Below are positions 12,906 through 25,849 of a DNA stretch of 64,000 nucleotides, one piece after another (position 1 is the first letter of the stretch; each line of letters starts with the position of its first letter). Source of the stretch: Viscum album (Eukaryota; Streptophyta; Magnoliopsida; Santalales; Viscaceae); contig OY728121.1 of the NCBI GenBank assembly GCA_963277665.1, forward strand, positions 1,649,926,062 through 1,649,990,061, given 5' to 3'. The position numbers and the translations under genes were made by a program. The notes under the pieces are model-generated. The model made no database searches. It was not told the DNA's origin and saw nothing but the letters and a program-made list of their open reading frames with translations.

Positions 12906-15900
12906 TTGTCTTAAACTACATTACATTTTTTTATTTTGGAACACTATAGAATATGCCCATAATTTGTCTTTTGTCTTTAAAGACCATTATGAAACATAAA
13001 CCTTGATAATATAACCTCAATATATTGATAATTATGATTAGTTTGTATTACAGGGTATAATAATTTTTAGTTGACACATATATAAAAAGTGATGGTCTTA
13101 ACCAGTAGTATCATAGCCTATAAAGCCCATTTATCAGAGCTTAATAGGGAAATAGAATCACTTGAAAGTTTTCCTTATCCTTTCCCAAGATGTGATTAAA
13201 CCACTAAAACTCATGTGAAACTATTTATAGGATGTGTTCAAGACTATCAAGATCATGGTCCAAACCTTTTTACTTGAACCACCCAAGAAGGAACCACCAT
13301 CATACATAATACACTTAGGGAATTCACTGTTGTAATTACAGTTTATATATCTATACAGTAGTAGTTCAAAAAATTATATTTTAATTTTTAAAAAATAATT
13401 TTTTTATTTATCCCCTTTTCATTATTACATAATATATATATATATCATTATGCAATGAGTTTTAAAAAGATTATATTTGATACGAAGATACTAAAAACTT
13501 ATTTTTGGGAAAAATTTAACATAAATTAAAACAACCATTTTTATGAATTCATTAATTTTCTAAAATAAATTTCATTTTCATGAACTATTATTGTTAGATA
13601 ATATTTATTAAATTATAATTGAGAATATAATTTTGTGAAGTCCTATGAAATTTTTATAAGGGTACGAAATTGGTCAATGTTGTAAAAACAATTATTTCAT
13701 ATTGAATAATTATTTTTATTTGAATTTATAAATTTGCATATTTAAAAAAATGGGAAATAAATATTATTTTTTAAAATAATCTTCAAGATTTTCTAATGGT
13801 TAAATTTTCATAACTGTTTTTTGAAAATCAGTTTTTTTTTAAAATAACTACATTTTAAATACGGATATAATTTATGGAATAAAAATTTGAAAAAGTGAGG
13901 TGATAAATTCAATAATTGAAATCAATAACCAAATATTTATTTAACCTTTAAAATAATTTTTTTTAATTTTTTTTAAACATTTTATAAACCACTAATAATT
14001 TCTTGAACACATATATTTTATTGTATTGTTTAAAATCAACTCTTTATAAACATGAAACACTTCTATATATTGAATGGTATTTTTTAATGACATCATTTCA
14101 TAGAAAATAAAATGTCCAAAGCCAAACCTAATTTCTAGAATCAGTTGGAAAAAAACCTAGTAAGTTTTTTGGTTTTGTTTATTTTATCACTTATAGTAAA
14201 AAACATATGTTTACAAATTAATAATGAATTCATATAACTTCTTCTATAATACCAACACATTATCCCATTCCACTTCTGTCAAAAATCATTTAGAATTAAG
14301 TTCCACCCTTTATCCCACTACAAATTCCTCTAAAGGGTTTCCCTAGATCTTAGTAAATTCCTCATAGTCTTTTATAAGCAACCGATCATGGTAGGTGGTT
14401 CTCTTCCCTTCATTTTTAGTCGTGTAATTTTTTTTGTGCTAAGTTTTTTATTTAAAATTTTTCATGTTGTAATGTGTATTCACTCATCCACTTAATATCT
14501 TCATTATTCCCGAGTAATGGGAGAGAACCATTAACTCTCATTAAATCATTCCTTGAATATTTATGTACACCTATGTTTCTGTTGAAATTATCTCATGATT
14601 ATCAATTCCTTTATTTTGTGTTGTGAATACCCATATCCATTTCCACTAATTCAAATTCACCTAGATGAACCTATACTAAATTTATTAGAGACTTCCATGT
14701 ATATATCCCACACTCCTTAATATTGGTAATATTATTGAGTGAATAAAGTGTTCTGTTTTATTATATATGTGGAATACTAATGAATATAAATAATATAAAT
14801 GTTAGGGTGTTCCTAGAATTATATAGCCCTTGAAATCATTATATAAAATTTTTATTTCATAAGATACCATGTAAGTTTCATCGGATGTTATCTATAGAAT
14901 ACTATGTCATGATGTCTCGACGGTTATGAAATATTTGTTCTTATGATGTTGGTTTTCTATTGGTGACTCATTATTATTTTGGATTGATATTATCATATTA
15001 AGTCATGATTTGATGTTCATCCCTTGATTCACACATATTACTTTGATTATGATATTATTTTTTAATCCACTGTTGGAATTTTTAGCTTATCCATTTCCTA
15101 TGTACGTCTACAAGTTATCCTATGAAATTTTAGAAGATCAATGTAATTCTAGGGGAATGATATAGAGTTCTAAGTAACGTTATTGTATCCATGTTTCATC
15201 TTATTATGATACATTCCTATATACCCAAAATAAAAAAGGCCTTGTGATATTTTGGGACTGTATTATGTGTATATTTATGTAATAAATAATGGTTTAAGGG
15301 TTATAAAATATTTGTGTTATAATACATATATTCTATAAAATATGCGAATTTTTCCTACAAATAACATGAATAACTATGAAGATTTAATAAAATAATAAAT
15401 TATTACAGAAGCTAAATCAATCTTTATTCCTTAATTAATATCAATAAACATGAAAAATAACATACAATCTAAAAATAGTTTGTTTACCTTAATCATATAA
15501 CATTCTCAATATAGAGTACGTTTTCAAAAATAATTTCAATCTATAAATCAATACATCACTTTTGAATGCTATATTTATCTATTGGAAAAAATATTACCAA
15601 AATATATTAATCTTTTACCGAGATTAACTATAATTAAATTAACATCATAAATAAAATTATCCCAAAAAGTTATCTATATTTAATCTGATATTTTTATTAA
15701 AATTCAATAAAATTATCCTAAGGTATCATCAATCACTTGTGAATACAATAACATAAGACCTCAAAAGGGAATATAAAATTTATAAATTATGATCACTCTT
15801 AATTCTTATCAATCCTTAAACAAAATACCATTAAATAATTACTCATGAAAAACTATATGTAGACACTTCAAACATTGAACAACCTTAATAAACCATTAAC

Positions 15901-16882
15901 TATTATTTTCATCTTATTCCATAAAACATCCGTAATATATTATGGAATATGTATCAAGTCCCAATATTTCATCAATATAAATTTAATCATGTTTTTATGT
16001 TCAATCATAAGAAAAATAATAATTAAATAACTCCAAAATTATATATGTTAATCATAGTTTCTACATCTTGAGATCTAAAACCTATATTCATGTGATCTTG
16101 GTGATCCCCTTCACAATTTCCCCCCTTATGAATCGATTTTTATAATTCCCACATTCATAATATTAAAAAAATCAATTCATATAATAAGATGAAATTTATT
16201 ACACTCAAATATTCCATATGAACTCCTCATTTTAACTTAGAAGATAATTTCCCTATTTCCCTCATTTCCACATGTAAAATATATTCATATTTCATTGAAT
16301 CATTCCATAGGGTATTTATTCCCACATTAATAACGTATTAGAAGACAAATATTCAATCTTAGAGTGTATTTATAACTGGAACTCTTTTAAAACTCCATTT
16401 AATATTATCCTTCTTGTTAGGAAACTCACCTAGGTTCATGTTATTAATCATAAATAAATATAGTGGTTAGGCATAATGATAAGAGTTTTCCTTCCAACAC
16501 CAATACTATTTGGTTTCTTGCTCAAAAAAATAACACCGAGTCCTTCACATTCATTACTCACTTGGTTCATTCAAGTAAAATACATTTACTAAGAATTTTT
16601 TTAGTGAATGTGAATTAAATAAAATAATAATAAACCATATTTTATAGAGGATAAATATTAAGATATCCTTAATAATGTCATGTTCTATTAAATAATTTCA
16701 ATTCATCAAAAAAATAACCATAATAATCTATAAAATATTAGTCAATATGGTTATAGTTTAATTATAACTTATGGTCAATCGTATACTAATTAATCCATGA
16801 TGGTATCTAAAAATATTAAATTATCCTCATTTCATTACTTCAAAAACTCTAAATTTATCTAAACCCTTTCTTTGATATTGAC
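12906..16882. other. unassigned AT-rich DNA, probably decayed retrotransposon
   Basis: I find no gene here. 13,380-14,080 is extremely A/T-rich. At 13,102-13,118 'gtagtatcatagcctat' resembles a damaged initiator-Met primer site (consensus starts TGGTATCAGAGC). At 14,389 'gtaggtggtt' recurs in the Tekay-like LTRs at 32,157 and 59,411. A possible minus-strand LTR boundary lies at 16,115. These hints suggest fragments of further LTR elements, but no pair of ends can be closed. Confidence 0.4.
16116..16129 (-). promoter_or_regulatory. possible minus-strand polypurine tract with LTR boundary
   Basis: On the minus strand this reads ATAAGGGGGGAAAT, followed directly by TGTGAAGGGGATC. That is the arrangement of a polypurine tract followed by an LTR beginning with TG. 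If real, a minus-strand 3' LTR extends leftward from 16,115. I could not find its partner. Confidence 0.35.
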
Positions 16883-19800
16883 TATAAGGACTTGAATAAT
16901 CTACAAATCTTAATAATGAGTATTATTGCATGGATTTAAAAATATCTAATTCATGAAATATTCTAAAAATATTGTTTCAGATAATTTTTATAAACATAGA
17001 CATATAAAACTGATATAGTATTAAATAGAAATATCTATAGATTTTATATTTTTACCCTAAAAGGTGAAAAATTTTACACTCAATTTTTAGTGAGGAAACG
17101 TTTATATCATTTAAATAAAGTCTAAATATGAATTTTTGACCTTTATATAGCTTCTAATAATCATTACAGTTCATGAATGAAATTTTAAAAAATAGGATGA
17201 ATATAAAAATCTCAGTAAGGAACATTAAAACAATGAAATCTCATTAGTCCAGTATAATATATAGAAACCAATCAAAATGGTTTCCTTTATCATAATAAAT
17301 CATCTAGGTGATAATAAAATTTACCCAAATAAAAATCAACTATTATTCTATAATTTTTTTTAATATCATAGAAAGCATAGGAAAATATTTACAGAAATAG
17401 GGAAAAAATGATAAATCATGAACAAATATATCTAAAATAGATCCTTTGTGTTTTAAAAGTTAAAATAAATACACTTCCTTTTGAAATAAATATATTTTTA
17501 TAGAAACACAACGAATAATTAAATATGTATTTGGGAGAATCATATTTGTTACCCGTTTTTTTCAATTTAATAGGTTTCAGAATAACTGATTCTAGATTAA
17601 TTACACTGGGGTAACCTAACTTGATATCTCTATCATGTTTTCCTTTAAGGACTATATATAATTACCTTATACACAATAAGTCTATATATATCTCACACAT
17701 TATTATGATTTATAATAGTATAAACCATCATTATCTATAATTATAATGTATAATGTCATTATTTTTTAAATTTTTTTTCTTTTTAAATACAAATACATAA
17801 AAATCACATTTGAACCTACAGAAAAAATAACATAATTTTTTTTCATAAAAATAATAAAAAATATTCTTTTTCAATGAAGAACAATAAAAAAGAAAAATTA
17901 TTAGAAGACAAGGAATATGATCTTCTCGTAAAAAGAATCTAAACATATTGAGGAGGATTCATAATGAATAACATATATGATAGTGGGAATATGCAGTCCG
18001 ACCATATATAATAAAAAAAGATTTTTTCACATTTTTAACCAATCATAAAATAACACATAGAGAAAAAATAGAAATGATTATTTTTAAATAATTTATAAAT
18101 AAATTAAAAAATGGTTTTAAATGATGTTTCTCAAAATTTGTACCATAATTGGGAAATGTTTTAGGAAATATGATATATAAGTGAAATAAATTTAAAGGGG
18201 AGATTTATATATTGGTTTTAATTAAAATAAATTTAAACGTTAGTAACTTTTGAATAAAATGGAAAATGATGTAGATAGGCATAAATTGATTTCTAAAATT
18301 ATTTAAATTTACTGAATTAATTATAAAATAATTCCATAAGGTAGTTTTTACACCAGGGAATGAAATCATGTGAATTGAATGGCCTAAAAATCAAAGAAAG
18401 TAAATTGAGACATGAAATCCACTACATTGAGTATGAATCACTGCATTTGTTCTTTAACTCCCATATAATTTAGATAATTTAATTATATACTAGTTTAAGA
18501 ATCCTTTTTTGTTAATTCCCATATCATAATCTTATTTATCTCATTTTTTACTATTTCTTACATTGTTAATAAATCTTGTAAGTTCAAGGTGAATGTATTG
18601 AGGAGGTCTAGTTCATAATCCATGAATGACTAGGTAGGTACAACATGGTGAAAGGCGTCATGGTTCCACAATCTAATAAACATTAACCATAAAATAAATA
18701 TCCTTTTTACATGAAATAATATTTTATTACTTTTCTTAAAAGGCGTTCATAAACACTGATACATATTGTTTCAACGATGCAGTAGTCTGCACATACACAA
18801 GAGAACCATTTTCATTTTTTTAGAGATAAAAAAATAGAATATTGTATACATTTAAAAAATAATATTTATGTTATAATTATAATTTTTTTAGAAAATATAT
18901 CATAATTATCATCTATATATGGTGATAATGAAAACCAATCATATCTTATCAGCGAGGCTCCAGTCCACATAAATTCATGAGAAATGTTATAATTTTCCAA
19001 TGGATTGAAGGATTATATTGTAGATAAAATATTTTTTTTTGTTTGAGATTCTGAATTATTACATAAATATTATATATATTCATTGATTATATCATTTTAT
19101 CCAGCCATATGAGGAATTTATGAAAAACAAAACACACCGCTTCATAGAGGTGGTAGTTAACATGTACACATGAAAAATGTTTTCATTTCCAGTCGGCTAG
19201 GAAAGGATTCTAAAAATGGTTGAAAAAAACATAATTAAATTTAATTAAATTTTAGACACCTATGTTATTATATTATCATGTTTTTGAGGGATTTTATGGT
19301 GTTATAAGTGTAACTAAACATGAATGAACTCAGTTAGAAGTTAATCATATTATTTGGAAAGAATCCATTGTATAATAACTTAATTCATTTTGATTGGACT
19401 TTTAGAGAGACCACAACCACTATAACATAGGGTGGTTAGTTGGAAAGGTATTATTGAAGGTCTATTATAATATAGAGTGCTCAATTTTTGTGGATATATG
19501 AGGATATGGGGCTCCCTTTTATAAATGATGGGATTGACACTCTTGTAATTTTTCATTACTTTTAAATATTTCAAATGTATTAATCTTGGCAATGCGATAC
19601 AAATAAATAATAATTTGTTATATAAAGTTATAAGGGTTGATATTAAATTATATAATTGAATTTAAAATGATATATTTTGACATTATCACAATGTTTTAAC
19701 CCTAATTATCTTGTTTTAAGCTTTATTGTGTTGATAAATCTACAATCATTTCTATTCATTATGACAAAAAATGAATTTTTCTTCATTAAAAAAATTTAAA

Positions 19801-20783
19801 TCTCATTATTTAAAATTTTAAATCTGTTTTAAGAACACTATGTATTTGTATTTGAATTTAATTTTACTATAATTACACAAAATGAAAGAAAAAACAATTT
19901 ATTAGAAAAGTGTGTTTTTATGCAAAGAAATTAATCTATAACTAAATCTAGTATAATAATTAATCTAAATGAATTAATAAGATTATTTTTATAAAATTAT
20001 AACTATTTTATCATTAATAATAATAAAAAAAATAAATGGTATTTTAAATACTTTAAATTAATTATATTGTTATAAAAACTTTTATTCCCTATATTCTTCC
20101 AAAAATCAATTATTTAAGAAGAATTATTAAATATCACCTAAAGAAAAATTAGATATCATGATTATAAAAATGAAACTTATTTTTTAAAATTAAATATGTG
20201 GTATAAAATATTTCTATTATTTAGACACAAAATGCATAAAAACAATTTTTAAAAAATACATTTTTTGCATAAAATGAATTTATTAAAATTCCTTGACTAG
20301 TTAAAATCATTAAGAGAATATTAATTCATTTTAATTAATATCATATCTGTACATTTAATTTAAATAATTATGAAATGGTGAAGTATTTAATGTATTTTTA
20401 TAAAAACCATTATACACTTAAAACACTTTTTTTAAAAAGATTCTCTTTTTACCATCAATTTTTTTTATCCTTATTTCTAAAAAATGATAATTAAATAATG
20501 AATGAATATTCATTAGTTTTCAGGTATAAAAAATACATTCAAAATCAATTTATCACTACAATTAGGAAAAATTAATATTTTAAATAAAAACTATGAAATA
20601 TAAAGAACTTTTTCTTTTAAACTATTACTTATCCTTATCTATATGATGTTTTTATTGTCATATATAATTGTGTAATTATTTCTAAAAAATATATAAATAA
20701 AAATAGAGGAGAAAATTCAATATATATTTCATAATTATTCTACTTATTCTCATACCCTTTAATGAAATGGATATGTCATAACA
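16883..20783 (-). mobile_element. lone LTR related to the LARD LTRs
   Basis: This stretch is colinear with the two long LTRs at 35.2-40.1 and 42.3-47.2 kb. Anchors in order are: left end 'tataaggac' against 'tgtaaggac'; 'aaaaatctcag' at 17,206 against 42,630; the block at 18,775-18,820 against 37,293-37,340; a minus-strand TATA box at 19,516-19,523 against 38,051; 'gaatttatt' near 20,275 against 39,594; and the right end 'gtcataaca' against 'gatcattaca'. It is about 3.9 kb because roughly 0.8 kb between the TATA box and the right end is missing. No polypurine tract, primer site or target duplication is clear beside it, so a solo LTR is the simplest reading. The ends are approximate. Confidence 0.6.
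19516..19523 (-). promoter_or_regulatory. LTR TATA box (lone LARD-type LTR)
   Basis: Minus-strand TATAAAAG in the context TTTATAAAAGGGAGCC. It sits about 740 bp from the shared anchor at 18,780, the same spacing as the TATA boxes of the two LARD LTRs, so it is likely the ancestral Pol II promoter of this LTR. Confidence 0.5.
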
Positions 20784-22489
20784 TATATATAAAAAAATTC
20801 ATAGTATATCATAGTTCATTATAAGCTCGGTATTTCAAGTGGTCTACAAAATAAAATATAGAAATATTTTGAAACTAAAATCATAGTATGTTAAATATTG
20901 TATAATTCATTTTAAATTAATTCACCATATATGTGTATCTCATAAATATATTTTCCATTATCATTGGAATATTAATTTGTATAAATAGTTTGTGGAGTTT
21001 CTAGTACATAATATTTATTTTTATAGAGTAGTATAATGCAAAAATGTATATACTGATCTTAGAAATTTTCTTTGATGAGGAAATTATATTTTCTCAAAAT
21101 ACATTACATTGATATAATGTTCATTATGGTAATTTTCATATTATTGATCAAATAAAACATAATTATATTACATTATATTGATTATCTATTAAGATATATT
21201 TAATTACAAAATAACTAATTTATCAAGATATTTTATCAAATATAAAAAACCATCACTATTGGATTAAGAATATCATGTCACTAGAACATTATTTTTGAAT
21301 GGATATATATTTCACTTAATTTTTCATATGTTAATGAAATTAAATTCTACTAATTTTTTTGGAATATAATTTATTATTTCCATCTACATGAAATTGCTAA
21401 TAGATGATGTGTTGAGTGGAATCCATAAAAATTAATGATTATACATAGATTTACGCAACGCATGACTCCAAATTAGGTTTATAAAACAGTGAGTACTTCA
21501 CTTAATTCAAATTAGGTAATGTAATACCATCACTATCATTAAAGTTCCCTGATAAATAAATAATTTTCCGAATATTGGAAAACAATTATACCAATCTATG
21601 GTTTTACTCTAAATAAAATGACATAATGAATAAAATGACATAATATTTTCTTTGGGGGGATTTTAATTTCTGTTCCTTAAAAATTATACTTTTACATTGA
21701 ATTTCATTGTTAATAATTTTAGGTAAATGATTATATATATAAGTGACCAAGTGATATACAATATTTATTAAACATAACTATACATTTTTATTATATAGTG
21801 ATAGGTAATAACTATAATATATGTTATCCAAATAATATTATATAACTAACCATGAAATGATATATATGTATGATATGATTGGGAGATTTAATCTATTGAT
21901 TAGTTTATGGAAATCCAATAAAAAATATATATCATATGGTGATTAACTCCTTAAGTATAATATGAAATAAAATGAAACATTCTCTTTTGTCTTGCGCTTT
22001 ACATTTTTATTAATTAATGTTCAACTTTTTATTTAAACAATTTCAATAGGTAATCTCTAAGTTTTCATTTATTTTCACACATTCAGATGAGAGGAACTTG
22101 GTTAGTAGAAATTAAATTTTATAAATAATGATAGACCTTCAAGACAGTATAATTAAAGGGGGGGACATTATACAATTAATCAATATTACTTTAATAATAA
22201 CCATTATAATTTCAAACGATTTCATAATTAAGTTAATTTATAAAATTTAGCCTAAATATATATAGCCTGTTCAAGCATACAATAACTCAAAATGTATTAA
22301 ATTAATAGAGAATTAAAAAATGTTAAAATATATCTCATTATTCATTAAATATTATATTAATAATCTAAATTAACAAATTAATTTAACTTAATATACTATT
22401 TTTTTTGTAACTTATGGTCATTGAATCCACATTATAAAAACCTACAATTTATTTAATAATAATAAATATTTTGTATTTTAAAATAATTA

Positions 22490-22514
22490 ATATATATATA
22501 TCTATGTGTGTGTT
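22490..22514. repeat. (TA)n-(TG)n microsatellite
   Basis: A TA run is followed, after 'tcta', by a short TG run. It is one of two compound TA/TG tracts within 270 bp. Confidence 0.8.
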
Positions 22515-22726
22515 TATGATATAGTTTATAATATATAATATATTAAAATATATTAATAAGGGGATATGGAGAATAAGGAAACATGGGGAAACCATCTCTT
22601 AGCCATTCCACCTAATGTCACTGGTTTTTTTTTATAATAAAATACCCAAAAATTATTTGAAAAAATAAAAGAATACTTGTGGAGCATGAACCTTGAATCA
22701 TCCCCCAATTATAATTGTATCTTTTA

Positions 22727-22727
<1 letters not shown>

Positions 22728-22758
<31 letters not shown>
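22728..22758. repeat. (AT)n(GT)n compound microsatellite
   Basis: About eight AT units pass directly into about seven GT units. This is a typical compound dinucleotide repeat, prone to slippage. Confidence 0.9.
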
Positions 22759-23243
22759 AGAAACATATATAATCAAATAAAAATATAAATATTATAGATT
22801 CATTTAAAAACTATAATTCATTTATTACACTTAATGTTAAAATAAAACCCACTATAATATTATAAAACACCCATTATCTTATTTATTAATTTTATTTTTA
22901 TATATGAAATTAATAAAATAAAGTAGTGAATAAAATAAAATAATACTTATGAAAAAAATATTATTGTCTTTTACCATTATTGACCATGGTAATTTCGATT
23001 CACACATAGTCTCAACCATTACAACTAAACAAGTTATGTTATAACATAAAAATTTAAATAAAATTCATAATTATAAATTGGTGTCACCGCTCTTATACCA
23101 CTTAATTGATCTAGGCGTAATTGAAGTAGTTTAATACGTGACTCATTTAAAATTTGTCGATCTAATCAAGATGAAACTAAACGGAATCATTTAATATGAT
23201 TATCACATATAATATAAAATCAATTATTTAAATAAAATACATT

Positions 23244-23280
23244 CTTTTTTATTTTTTATTTTTTATTTTTTATTTTATTT
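23244..23280. repeat. T-rich short tandem repeat, unit TTTTTTA
   Basis: Five successive runs of five to six T separated by single A lie just upstream of the Tekay-like 5' LTR. The period is about 6-7 bp. Confidence 0.8.
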
Positions 23281-23294
23281 TCACTGGCCATTGA

Positions 23295-25715
23295 TGTAAT
23301 GAACCCAATCACTAATCATCTCAATTATATTATTTTGTATGAACCTATTTTTTCCTACTATGGATGGATTTTTTAATTTCATCTTAATTCCTTGGATTTG
23401 ACCTAATGGGAGTGCCGAATGAGGTCAAAGGTGTTTCAGGGGTGTTTTGGGCTTGTTTAGAGCATGGAGACCCATTTTTTGAAAAATAAGCTTGGCTGCA
23501 TGGTTAGTAGAAATATTGTCTCCCATTCCACATGGTTTCAATTAATTGTGCATTGAATTTTAGAGATTATAGTGGGTCCACATGGTTTTAATGAAACATT
23601 TATCTTGAAATGAAAGCCCATGAATGAGCACCTCAAATTTTTTTTCAGAGGATAAAATCACAATTTCACAAACCATAGGCATGATTCTAGTGATATGGGT
23701 TCTTTGATAGAGAAGGGTAGTCAGTTAGAGCATAGTTCGTCCAACCATATGACCAAACCATGCTACCCATAATTTTTTTGTGAGATAACAATTTTGACCT
23801 TAAAAACCATTTTAAACTACTTTCATTTTTCTCCTTCTTCCCTACTGAAAATATTCTCTCCCATTGAGCCCTTTAATAATTCATTGTAGGATTTGACTCC
23901 TTTTAAAATGTGAACTCTAATTCATGAAATTTTCATCTCATTCGATCAATGACTATAAGTTCCCCATTCAAATTGTGCATTTTTTCTTTTGTCCTTTTAT
24001 AGATGGATTAATTTTTGGGAAAGATAATATGACTTATTTTGATATTATCAAATGATTCGTCCATTTTCATCCAATTCATGCTGATATAAGATCCAATACT
24101 CAATGTGTTTTCTACCGCGAGTATAGTATAAGTGTTATATACCTTTTCCCATGAATCCTTGTTGTCTCTCAATAAGTTTACTTCATCATCCCATAATTTA
24201 TAGGTATTACCTCAAAAATTAGTTAAATTCCCTGATTAAATTGTTTAGACCATGTGAGGTTTCCCACTTAGTATAATGTGACGAGTTATGGTTAGAAACC
24301 ACAAAATCGAAAATTTGTGAGGTGTTTTTATTAATATTCCCTATGTTATACCACCGATTGGGTGAATATGTATTATCACCATCTAAGTGGGAGTTTTAAT
24401 GAATTAAACAATACTTTAAGTACAGGTTTAAGACTACTTTTACAAGTGTTTACATGAAATTATATTAATGAAATGATTAAATGGAAGTGTGATATGAGTT
24501 GGATGAACTCATGGATTACGAATGATTATGAAAAAATTTATGAATTGAGATAATTGATAAAGGAAATTTCTATCAAATGAACCTTATTTCCATTACGAAG
24601 TCATGTTGATGATGGATGAACTGGTATAACATTGAGAATAATATTTAATGTCATGGACATTTCTACTCTATGAATTCGGAACCATATTGAACACGATTGA
24701 CAGTTCCAATCTCTGGATTAAAGATTATATTGGAATCTATATAAATTTATACACTATGTATACATATTACAAGGGATTAATTGGACATTACTGCTCCTTG
24801 GATTCAGACACGGGCCTGAAACTTGATTTAAAATAATAGGCCATTGAGGATGCCATGATATTTATGCCTCTGATACAAACCTAGGGGTCTGACACAAGAT
24901 TTCTCATAATAAGAAATTATGAATGTTTATCATGATTTACCGATTTCCCTGGTATGGGTAATTGAATAATGTTATTAGAATAAACAGTATCACATTTTAT
25001 TATCATGATTTGAAATTATCTATTGTTTACCGTAGCTATTTTGCACTGAGACTTTATGGTTGGATAGAATCACAACTACCTTGGGATTTATATTATTATT
25101 ATATATTACACACTAATCTTGCTTATATTACACAAACTGGAATTTTTATAGACACAGTTGGTTTTGGCCTACTGAGTGTTATATCACACACTTATTGAGA
25201 GACATCATCTGGTACACATTATGACCTCATTGATGAGATTAGGTACCATGAACAGTAGACTCTTTATGATGCTTGATTGGTCATGCTTTGGAGCAAGGGA
25301 GCACTGGGCATAGCTTGGTGCATGATGATATGGGGAGATAGTTCATTCAGATCCTTTTTTATTTGGAAACATGTATTTCAATCATTTTATATTTACATGA
25401 ATTTCATTCCATTTTCTATAGATACATGATATACATCATTTTTTATATGATATTTCCTTCAAGAATGATTTATTATTTCTACTGACATATAGATGTTATC
25501 TACCGTAGTTTAGTTATTTGGAATTAAAATAATATTTATTTGTGTGTTTAAACCGATGTGATGCAATATAATCAGGAGGATATAGTCTCTCTGTTATACC
25601 ATGTTATCCTCGTGCAACTTGTTGGCATCCTCGATTGTATGTGAAGGTGTGCTTGTGGGTATAAAACCATCCAACATAAGTAATCTTGTAGCATTTCCTA
25701 GTTCGGGGCGTCACA
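23295..25715 (+). mobile_element. 5' LTR of Tekay-like element
   Basis: The LTR begins TGTAATGAACCC and ends 'ggcgtcaca', 3 bp before the primer site. It matches the 3' LTR in order: 'ttttttaatttca.cttaat' at 23,370 against 31,390; 'aggggtgtttt' at 23,439 against 31,457; the block at 24,330-24,410 against 32,360-32,440; and 'gtgttatatcacac' at 25,178 against 33,210. The length of about 2.4 kb is reasonable for this lineage. The small frames inside it at 24,648-25,846 are chance. Confidence 0.82.
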
Positions 25716-25718
25716 ATG

Positions 25719-25736
25719 TGGTATCAGAGTGGGTTC
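25719..25736 (+). promoter_or_regulatory. primer-binding site for initiator methionine tRNA
   Basis: TGGTATCAGAGTGGGTT starts 3 bp after the LTR end. The consensus complementary to the 3' end of plant initiator tRNA-Met is TGGTATCAGAGC, so only the twelfth base differs (C to T). It fixes the LTR end and the + orientation of the element. Confidence 0.93.
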
Positions 25737-25849
25737 TTTTTTTTCTATTGTTTCTATTTATTTTTATTTGGGATTGTAGAAATGATATTAATAAGTGTTT
25801 AAATTTGGTAAGGATCTATTCCTTGGAGTATTTGACCCATGTATAGGAA

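Larger units (their letters stand above)
20784..23294. other. AT-rich intergenic DNA with microsatellites
   Basis: No coding similarity or retrotransposon domain is legible. Short simple repeats lie near the right end and are listed separately. The stretch ends exactly where the 5' LTR of the Tekay-like element begins. Confidence 0.5.

Noticed and set aside
17731..17946. 71-codon minus-strand Phe/Lys-rich frame
   Set aside because: Poly-A/T stretches alone explain it; it is inside the lone LTR.
24648..25846. Three small plus-strand frames
   Set aside because: They lie inside the 5' LTR of the Tekay-like element, which matches the 3' LTR as DNA but not as conserved protein.
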